The notes below the pieces were generated by a model. The model did not search any database and was not told the DNA's origin. It worked only from the letters and a program-made list of their open reading frames with translations. Shown piece after piece: positions 58,532 to 64,000 of a stretch of 64,000 nt of DNA. Within the stretch, counting starts at the first letter, position 1, and every line of letters starts with the position of its first letter. The stretch comes from Streptomyces alfalfae (lineage in GTDB: Bacteria; Actinomycetota; Actinomycetes; Streptomycetales; Streptomycetaceae): positions 1 to 64,000 of the forward strand of contig NZ_QEXM01000040.1 of the NCBI RefSeq assembly GCF_004127445.1, in the 5' to 3' direction. Position numbers and translations under genes: made by a program.

Positions 58532-60274
58532 GTGGCACTCGTGCGCGTCGCACTGCTTACGGAGGGTGGCTATCCGTATCTGACCGGTGAGGCGAGGCTC
58601 TGGTGCGACCGGCTCGTGCGCGGTCTGGAACAGCACGAGTTCGACGTCTACGCGCTCAGCCGCAGCGAGCGGCAGGAGGCGCGGGGGCGCGTCGGACTGC
58701 CGCCCAACGTCACCGGGGTGCGGACGGCGCCGCTCTGGACCACCGACGACCGGACGCTCCATGGCGCGGGCCCGCGGGGCGGCCGGGGACGCGGCGCGCG
58801 GCGGCGGTTCCTCGCGTGCCTCGCGGAGCTGGCGGAGGTGGTGTGCCGCGGCACCGGACCCGGCCCCGACTCCAGCGACCCCGACGACATGGCGGACCGT
58901 TTCCGCAACGCGCTCCACGGGCTGGCCGAGCTGGCCCGCGCAGAGGGCGGCCTGGTCGGCGCCCTGCGCTCGGAGGCGGCCGTGCGCACGCTGGAGCGCG
59001 CCTGCCGTGCGCCCGGCGCGCCGGCGGCCGTCCGCGCCGCCCGCGTGCCCGACCTGCTCGCCGCCGCCGGGCTCATGGAGCGGGCGCTCCGGCCGCTCTC
59101 CCTCGACTGGTACGGGGACGGGGCGCTCGGCTCGGCCGACCTCTGCCACGCCACGGCGGGCGGACCGGCGGCGCTGCCGGGACTCCTGGCCCAGCATTTC
59201 GCGGGGGTGCCGCTCCTCGTGACCGAGTACGGCGTGCGGCTGCGGGCGCACTACCTCGCAGCGGGCGAGGCGGGCCTCGGCGCACCCGCGCGGGCCCTGC
59301 TCGCCTCCTTCCACGGCCGCCTCGCCGCCGAGGTGTATCGCGAGGCCGCCCTCATCACCCCGGGCAACACGCACGTACGGCGCTGGCAGGAGCGGTGCGG
59401 CGCCGAGCGCGCCAAACTCCGCACGGTCCACCCCGGCATGGCGGCCGACCGCTTCGCGGAGATCGGGGAGCGGGGGTACGACGGCCGCGCGGACGCCTCC
59501 GGCACGCTGCTCTGGGTCGGCCGCGTCGAACCCGCCAAGGACCTGGTCTCACTGCTCCACGCCTTCGCCGAGGTCCGCGCGGCGGAGCCCGGGGCGCGGC
59601 TGCGGATCGTCGGGACGGCCGCCGAAGGCCGCGAGGCCGAGGAGTACCTCACGCGCTGCCGGGCGCTGGCCGCGCGGCTCTTCCCCGGCCCCGACCCGGC
59701 GGACGGCGCGCACGACGACGGCGCCGTCTCCTTCGAGGAGATCGGCGGCCCGGGCGTGCCCGACCTCGCCGACGCGTACGCCGCGGGGGCCGTCGTGGTG
59801 CTCTCCAGCGTCGTCGAGGGCTTCCCGATCAGCCTGGTCGAGGCCATGTTCTGCGGACGCGCGACCGTCTCGACGGACGTGGGCGCGGTGGTGGAGGTCA
59901 TCGGCGGCACGGGACTCGTCGTGCCGCCGCGCGATCCGGGGGCGCTCGCGGAGGCGTGCGTGGCGCTCCTGCGCGACCCCGCGCGGCGTGAGCGCCTGGG
60001 CGCTGCGGCGCGGGCGCGGGCCCTGGAACTCTTCACCGTCGAGCAGAACGTCGCGGCATTTCGCGGCATTTACCTGGAGATCGTCTCGCACTGCCCGGTG
60101 CGCCGTGACGCACTGGACGAGGCGGGCGAGCCGGTGCCCTTCGCCCACCCGGCGGAGGCCCATGTGCCGGGCCGCTGGGCGGCGTCGGCGTCCACCGCGG
60201 AGGCGGCGGCGACGCCCAGCTGGGCCGGCCGGGAGACCGACGGGCGCGACCGGCTGAAGGGGGCGGCCGTATGA
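58532..60274 (+). CDS. DUF3492/GT4 glycosyltransferase (PelF-like)
   Basis: This 580-residue cytosolic GT-B enzyme likely transfers sugars from a nucleotide donor onto a growing polysaccharide or lipid. Its start VRVALLTEGGYPYLTGEARLW is the DUF3492 hallmark, diverged from PelF's GGVSSW to GEARLW. The C-terminal half has LLWVGRVEPAKD and the GT4 EX7E motif Glu429 to Glu437 (VEGFPISLVEA). A 40-residue tail is extra. Start GTG 58532 has GGAG 7 nt upstream; GTG 58541 and upstream ATG 58463 are alternatives. Its stop overlaps the next ATG (ATGA). Confidence 0.88.
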   Translation: MALVRVALLTEGGYPYLTGEARLWCDRLVRGLEQHEFDVYALSRSERQEARGRVGLPPNVTGVRTAPLWTTDDRTLHGAGPRGGRGRGARRRFLACLAELAEVVCRGTGPGPDSSDPDDMADRFRNALHGLAELARAEGGLVGALRSEAAVRTLERACRAPGAPAAVRAARVPDLLAAAGLMERALRPLSLDWYGDGALGSADLCHATAGGPAALPGLLAQHFAGVPLLVTEYGVRLRAHYLAAGEAGLGAPARALLASFHGRLAAEVYREAALITPGNTHVRRWQERCGAERAKLRTVHPGMAADRFAEIGERGYDGRADASGTLLWVGRVEPAKDLVSLLHAFAEVRAAEPGARLRIVGTAAEGREAEEYLTRCRALAARLFPGPDPADGAHDDGAVSFEEIGGPGVPDLADAYAAGAVVVLSSVVEGFPISLVEAMFCGRATVSTDVGAVVEVIGGTGLVVPPRDPGALAEACVALLRDPARRERLGAAARARALELFTVEQNVAAFRGIYLEIVSHCPVRRDALDEAGEPVPFAHPAEAHVPGRWAASASTAEAAATPSWAGRETDGRDRLKGAAV

Positions 60275-61464
60275 AGCGCCAGGACGGTACGGGCGGAGCG
60301 GTCGACGCACCGCCCCCGATGGAGCCCTCGGCCGATACCGAGATCGGGGCCGAGATCGAGGCCGCGGCGCCGCGGCACGGCGCGGCCGACCCCGTGAAGG
60401 CGCTCATGCGCCGGCACCACGACCTGTGCGCCCGCGCCGTCGACCCGCTGGAGATCGCGGCCGGTCTGGAGGCGCACGGCCTGACCGACCGGGCCGCCGG
60501 GCGCTATCGGCACCGGGACGTGTTCTCCCTGGCCGAGGAGATGTACGCGCGCGTGCCCCGCGACGACGACGTGGCAGGTGGCCTCTCCGGCGACAGCGTC
60601 GACGTACGCCATGGGTCGGCGGTCGCGCCGGGCTGGGCCCTGTTCGCGCTGCTGCCCGGCGCGGCGTGCGCGGCGACGGCGGCCGCCGTGCCACGGGTCG
60701 GCGCGGGCGCCGCGCGGCTCGCCGTGGTGCTCGGCGGCGCGCTCGCCGTGGCCCTGGCGCTGCGCTGCGCCCTGCGGCGCGGGCCCCTGCGCGTCACTCC
60801 GCGCCGGGCGCCGGCCACGCGCGCGTGGGTGTGCTGGCTCCTCCTGTACGCACTGCTCGGCGACGCCCTGCTGCGCGACGCCGTGGCGGGCGGCCCCGAC
60901 GAGCCGGGCGACCTCTGGGAGCCCGCCGTCGCACCGGTCCTCGCCCTGACGGCGGCCGTCGCGCCCGCGGCCCTGTGCGCCCGGCTCCTCGCCCTGGCGG
61001 CCGGGCGGCGGCTCCGCGCGAGCCGCGGCCTCGACGAGTTCGCCGCCTCCGCACGCCCGTTGGTGTTCGGCGCGGTCGCGCTGTTCCTCGGCGCGCTCGC
61101 CGGGCTGCTCGCGGCGGCCCGGACGCTGCCCGGCGCGCCCGGCGCGTGGCCCGCGGGGGCCGGGGCGCTCGGCGCGCTGCTGTTCCTCGCGCGGCTGCTC
61201 GCCGTGCACGGCTTCCGGCGGGCCCCCGCCCTGCTCCTCGCGGCGGCGGGCGCCTGCGAGGTGACCGCGCTCGCCCTGGTGTTCGCGGGCCGCCTGCCCG
61301 GGTGCGACGTGCTGGCCGCACCCGTCACGGCCGCCGTCGACTCCTGGGGCCCCGGCGTCGTACCGGCCGCCGCGTGCGGTGCCGCCGCCCTCGTCCTCCT
61401 GATCCACGCGGCGAGGACCCTGACCCTCGCCTCCGCTCACGCCCGCACCGGAGCCGCGCCGTGA
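60271..61464 (+). CDS. Polytopic membrane protein of the polysaccharide-like operon
   Basis: This 397-residue protein has a cytosolic domain of about 105 residues (helical, with RRHHDLCARAVDPLEIAAGLE) and eight predicted transmembrane helices. It is very Ala/Leu-rich. It has no known motif, but its position suggests a PelG/PelE-like role in export or synthase assembly. It starts at ATG 60271 inside the glycosyltransferase stop and its stop overlaps the next GTG. Confidence 0.75.
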   Translation: MKRQDGTGGAVDAPPPMEPSADTEIGAEIEAAAPRHGAADPVKALMRRHHDLCARAVDPLEIAAGLEAHGLTDRAAGRYRHRDVFSLAEEMYARVPRDDDVAGGLSGDSVDVRHGSAVAPGWALFALLPGAACAATAAAVPRVGAGAARLAVVLGGALAVALALRCALRRGPLRVTPRRAPATRAWVCWLLLYALLGDALLRDAVAGGPDEPGDLWEPAVAPVLALTAAVAPAALCARLLALAAGRRLRASRGLDEFAASARPLVFGAVALFLGALAGLLAAARTLPGAPGAWPAGAGALGALLFLARLLAVHGFRRAPALLLAAAGACEVTALALVFAGRLPGCDVLAAPVTAAVDSWGPGVVPAAACGAAALVLLIHAARTLTLASAHARTGAAP

Positions 61465-61562
61465 ACCGGCCCACCGACCACGACCCGCCCCCCGCGGGGC
61501 CGACACCGCGGGCGCCCTTACCCCGTGACCCACGGCACCACCCGAAGGAGAAAGACAGATGA
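61461..61562 (+). CDS. 33-residue micro-ORF bridging two overlaps
   Basis: This open frame starts at GTG 61461 in the stop of the membrane gene (GTGA) and ends at TGA 61560-61562, overlapped by ATG 61559. The product is Pro/Asp/His-rich, ending HHPKEKDR. It has a TTA codon (61518-61520), the bldA-dependent codon rare in Streptomyces. About 80 percent of codons end in G or C, which is modest. It may be a coupling element, not a functional peptide. Confidence 0.4.
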   Translation: MNRPTDHDPPPAGPTPRAPLPRDPRHHPKEKDR

Positions 61563-61615
61563 CCACCCGCAGTCGCTTCCGCCCGCGAGCGGCCACCCCG
61601 GGAGGCGCCCGATGA
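61559..61615 (+). CDS. 18-residue micro-ORF coupled to the epimerase
   Basis: This frame starts at ATG 61559 after a good AAGGAG site (8 nt spacing) and ends at TGA 61613-61615, overlapped by the epimerase ATG. The product is short, basic and Arg-rich. Its ribosome site is the best in this stretch. It may act as a leader that keeps ribosomes flowing into the epimerase. Confidence 0.4.
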   Translation: MTTRSRFRPRAATPGGAR

Positions 61616-62565
61616 GAGTGCTGCTGATCGGAGCCAACGGATACCTCGGCCGCTTCGTCGCCGACCGGCTGCTCGCCGACCCGGCGGTGCAGCTCACGGC
61701 GCTCGGCCGCGGCGACGACTCGGACGTACGGTTCGACCTCGCCAGCGGCAGCCCCGGCGCGCTCACCCGCTTCCTCGACGCCGTCCACCCCGGCGTGGTG
61801 ATCAACTGCGCCGGTGCGACCCGGGGCGGCGCCCGCGAGCTGACCAGGCACAACACCGTCGCGGTCGCCACCATCTGCGAGGCGCTCAGGCGCAGCGGCT
61901 GCGGGGCGCGGCTCGTGCAGCTCGGCTGCGGCGCCGAGTACGGCCCGAGCCAGCCGGGGTCGTCGACCGCGGAGGACGCGGTGCCGAGGCCCGGCGGACC
62001 GTACGGCGTCAGCAAGCTGGCCGCCACCGAGCTGGTGCTCGGCTCGGGTCTCGACGCCGTCGTCCTGCGGGTGTTCTCCCCCGCGGGGCCCGGCACGCCC
62101 GCCGGCTCCCCCCTCGGACGGCTCGCCGAAGCCATGCGGCGGGCGATGCAGTCGGGGGACGGCGAGCTCAAGCTGGGCGGCCTCGGCGTGCAGCGGGACT
62201 TCGTCGACGTGCGCGACGTGGCGCGGGCCGTGCACGCGGCCTCGCTCTCCGCCGCGCAGGGCGTCGTGAACATCGGCGCGGGCCGTGCGGTGCGGCTGCG
62301 CGACGCCGCCGCCGTGCTCGCCCGTGTCGCGGGGTACGGCGGAGCGCTGCACGAGCTGGACCAGATGCCCTCACGAGCGGTCATCGGCCACCCCCGGGGC
62401 GAGCCGGACCACGGCGGCCCGGCCGTGTACCCGTACCCCGACGGCTGCGGGAGCTGGCAGCAGGCCGATGTGCGCACCGCGCGCGACCGGCTCGGCTGGC
62501 GGCCCCGGATCAACCTGGAGGAGTCCCTCGCCGACATCTGGATGGAGGCGGCATGCCGCATCTGA
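61612..62565 (+). CDS. NAD-dependent epimerase/dehydratase (SDR family)
   Basis: This 317-residue extended-SDR enzyme probably changes the configuration or redox state of a nucleotide sugar. The NAD(P)-binding GANGYLG lies at residues 8-14. The catalytic Tyr and Lys are in YGVSK, near residue 127-131, with a candidate catalytic residue in QLGCGAEYG. A C-terminal lobe ends RLGWRPRINLEESL. It has GGAGG 6 nt before ATG 61612. It overlaps the next gene by 13 bp. In Pel loci an epimerase (PelX) makes UDP-GalNAc. Confidence 0.88.
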   Translation: MRVLLIGANGYLGRFVADRLLADPAVQLTALGRGDDSDVRFDLASGSPGALTRFLDAVHPGVVINCAGATRGGARELTRHNTVAVATICEALRRSGCGARLVQLGCGAEYGPSQPGSSTAEDAVPRPGGPYGVSKLAATELVLGSGLDAVVLRVFSPAGPGTPAGSPLGRLAEAMRRAMQSGDGELKLGGLGVQRDFVDVRDVARAVHAASLSAAQGVVNIGAGRAVRLRDAAAVLARVAGYGGALHELDQMPSRAVIGHPRGEPDHGGPAVYPYPDGCGSWQQADVRTARDRLGWRPRINLEESLADIWMEAACRI

Positions 62566-63302
62566 CCAGGACCGCGAGGGGCGGCTCGGCCACCGGCATC
62601 AGCGTCGGCTTCGGCGTCCCGGGCTTCGCCCACCCGCTCGTCGCCCCCGTCGAGTGGCACGAACTGACCCGGCACGGCACCCCGTTGCGGTGGGTTGTCC
62701 TGAACGTCGCGAACGGTCCGGGTGAACGGCCGGACCCGCACTGCCTGGAGGCGGCGGGCCGCCTGCGGAACGCGGGCATCCGGGTACTCGGCCACCTCGA
62801 CCTCGGGTACGGCGCCCGCGGCTTCGGGGACCTCGCCTCCGACGCCCACCGCTACCGCGACTGGTACCAAGTGGACGGCTACTCCCTCGACCGCTGCCCG
62901 ACGGAGCGCGCCGGGCTGCCCGAGGTGCGACGGACCGTGACCGCGCTGCGCGGTCTCGTCGACGGCGCGCACATCGTGCTCGGCCACGGGAGGCCTCCGC
63001 ATCCCGGATACGCGGAGTGGGGTGACCAGTTGGTGACCTTCGCCGGCCCCTGGAGCGATTACCGCTGGTCGCAGGCGGCCGAGTGGACCGCCGAACATCC
63101 GCCCGAGCGGTTCTGCCACTTCGTCCACGGCATGCCGCGCGGACATCTGGAGGAGGCCCTGCGCATCGCACGTCGGCAGGGCGCCTCGACGATCTACTTC
63201 ACGGACCGTGTCGACCGGGGCGGCGGAAACGACCCCTGGGAGTCCCTGCCCGGCTACTGGGACGACATCGTCTCGCGTATCGGAACAGGTATCTCGGAAT
63301 GA
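62553..63302 (+). CDS. Spherulation-specific family 4 protein (GH135-like)
   Basis: This 249-residue protein matches the spherulin-4/Sph3-type glycosidase fold: start GFGVPGFAHPLVAPVEWHEL, middle GHLDLGYGARGF, then DWYQVDGYSLDR. Family members usually have an acidic pair after the DG; here Asp is followed by Arg, so activity may differ. It has no signal peptide, so it may be cytosolic or non-classically exported. GGAGG lies 4 nt before ATG 62553. It is the last gene of the coupled operon before moeZ. Confidence 0.82.
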   Translation: MPHLTRTARGGSATGISVGFGVPGFAHPLVAPVEWHELTRHGTPLRWVVLNVANGPGERPDPHCLEAAGRLRNAGIRVLGHLDLGYGARGFGDLASDAHRYRDWYQVDGYSLDRCPTERAGLPEVRRTVTALRGLVDGAHIVLGHGRPPHPGYAEWGDQLVTFAGPWSDYRWSQAAEWTAEHPPERFCHFVHGMPRGHLEEALRIARRQGASTIYFTDRVDRGGGNDPWESLPGYWDDIVSRIGTGISE

Positions 63303-63321
63303 AGAAGGGCGTGGCAGTGTT
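63296..63321 (+). promoter_or_regulatory. SigR-type promoter (GGAAT-N18-GTT) for moeZ
   Basis: GGAAT (63296-63300) is followed by exactly 18 bp and GTT (63319-63321), matching the SigR consensus. The -35 overlaps the stop of the spherulin-like gene. A start near 63328 would leave a 38-nt leader before GTG 63366. Thiol-stress control of a sulfur-transfer gene is biologically sensible. Confidence 0.65.
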
Positions 63322-63365
63322 ACGTGCAGAACAACCGTTCCGCACAACCGACCAACGGAGTCCCC

Positions 63366-64000
63366 GTGTCGCTGCCACCCCTGGTCGAGCCAGCCTCTGA
63401 GCTCACCGTCGACGAGGTCCGCAGGTACTCCCGCCACCTGATCATCCCCGACGTCGGGATGGACGGGCAGAAGCGGCTGAAGAACGCCAAGGTGCTGTGT
63501 GTCGGCGCCGGTGGCCTCGGGTCGCCGGCGCTGATGTACCTGGCCGCGGCCGGTGTGGGCACGCTCGGCATCGTCGAGTTCGACGAGGTCGACGAGTCCA
63601 ATCTGCAGCGGCAGATCATCCACAGCCAGGCGGACATCGGCCGCTCCAAGGCGGAGTCCGCCAAGGACTCGGTCCTCGGCATCAACCCGTACGTGAACGT
63701 GGTCCTGCACGAAGAGCGGCTCGAGGCCGACAACGTGATGGACATATTCGGTCAGTACGACCTGATCGTCGACGGCACGGACAACTTCGCCACGCGTTAC
63801 CTGGTCAACGACGCGTGCGTGCTGCTCAACAAGCCGTACGTCTGGGGCTCGATCTACCGCTTCGACGGTCAGGCCTCGGTCTTCTGGAGCGAGCACGGCC
63901 CCTGCTACCGCTGCCTGTACCCGGAGCCCCCGCCGCCCGGCATGGTCCCCTCCTGCGCCGAGGGCGGCGTCCTCGGCGTGCTGTGCGCGTCGATCGGCTC
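63366..64000 (+). CDS. moeZ: Adenylyltransferase/sulfurtransferase MoeZ (partial, 3' end outside the window)
   Basis: The visible 211 residues are the ThiF/E1-like domain that adenylates the C-terminal Gly of sulfur-carrier proteins such as MoaD or CysO. GAGGLGSPA, the Arg-finger NLQRQII, DGTDNFATRY and a zinc CYRC followed by MVPSC AEGG are visible. A rhodanese domain is expected beyond the edge. Start GTG 63366 has GGAG 5 nt upstream. In mycobacteria the same position holds Rv3206c moeB1. Confidence 0.93.
   Translation, partial: MSLPPLVEPASELTVDEVRRYSRHLIIPDVGMDGQKRLKNAKVLCVGAGGLGSPALMYLAAAGVGTLGIVEFDEVDESNLQRQIIHSQADIGRSKAESAKDSVLGINPYVNVVLHEERLEADNVMDIFGQYDLIVDGTDNFATRYLVNDACVLLNKPYVWGSIYRFDGQASVFWSEHGPCYRCLYPEPPPPGMVPSCAEGGVLGVLCASIG

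Noticed and set aside
60070-62352. Long antisense open frame across the polysaccharide-like operon
   Set aside because: Same GC-bias effect; sense genes have starts, ribosome sites and overlaps.

Overview
The window looks like a Streptomyces chromosome segment. GC is very high, with G or C at almost every third codon position. Many starts are GTG or TTG, and ATGA or GTGA stop/start overlaps are common. It carries mycothiol biosynthesis (mshB), a 7Fe ferredoxin, a SigE/anti-sigma/HtrA/TatB block, and small actinobacterial proteins of the DUF3117 and DUF3107 type. I see no rRNA, tRNA, CRISPR array, insertion sequence or prophage. Long open frames antisense to real genes are an effect of GC bias and are left out.

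Layout. 0-9 kb: two divergent ABC importers of the oligopeptide/dipeptide class. The right-hand operon is complete except that its second ATPase gene carries a one-base frameshift. 9-13 kb: an S9 peptidase, a small membrane protein, mshB and a DUF6113-like membrane protein. 13-19 kb: a peptidoglycan-binding-like membrane protein, then a coupled ABC transporter/DesK-DesR-like two-component operon with a candidate operator. 19-21.7 kb: a SirB1-family gene beside a decayed tandem copy, and an Rv0428c-like acetyltransferase. 21.8-29 kb: fdxA, dapC, dapE, a LOG-family protein, a FolP-like protein, a DivIVA-domain protein and a 3-methyladenine glycosylase. 29-36 kb: enoyl-CoA hydratase, DUF3117, a hairpin repeat array, an O-methyltransferase, sigE, its anti-sigma factor, htrA and tatB. 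36-43 kb: mrp, DUF1003, an MgtE_N/CBS protein, a lipoprotein and corA. From mshB to corA the order resembles the M. tuberculosis Rv1170-Rv1239c interval, as I remember it.

43-50 kb: a SUFU-domain protein, an MFS transporter with an operator-like palindrome in its promoter, a PHP phosphoesterase, marC, a 50-residue protein behind a SigR-type promoter, a NYN ribonuclease-like protein and an alpha/beta hydrolase. 50-64 kb: a DEAD-box RNA helicase with a repetitive basic tail, a ferritin-like protein, DUF3107, a TetR regulator, a hydrolase, a DUF3152 protein with a metzincin zinc motif, an envelope-polysaccharide-like operon, and moeZ, which runs off the window end behind a second SigR-type promoter. 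This resembles the M. tuberculosis rhlE to moeB1 interval (about Rv3211 to Rv3206c) with the polysaccharide operon inserted.

How the genes work together. Three themes recur. One is cell-envelope homeostasis: SigE, anti-sigma factor, HtrA, TatB, the peptidoglycan-binding-like protein and the DUF3152 protease. The second is thiol/redox and sulfur metabolism: mshB, fdxA, mrp, moeZ and the SigR-type promoters. The third is transport. The least explained system is the coupled operon at 58.5-63.3 kb: a DUF3492/GT4 (PelF-like) glycosyltransferase, an 8-segment membrane protein, two micro-ORFs, an SDR epimerase and a spherulin-4-like glycosidase. Its domain set is reminiscent of Pel exopolysaccharide loci. 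Several frameshifts and non-canonical starts are flagged; some could be sequencing errors.
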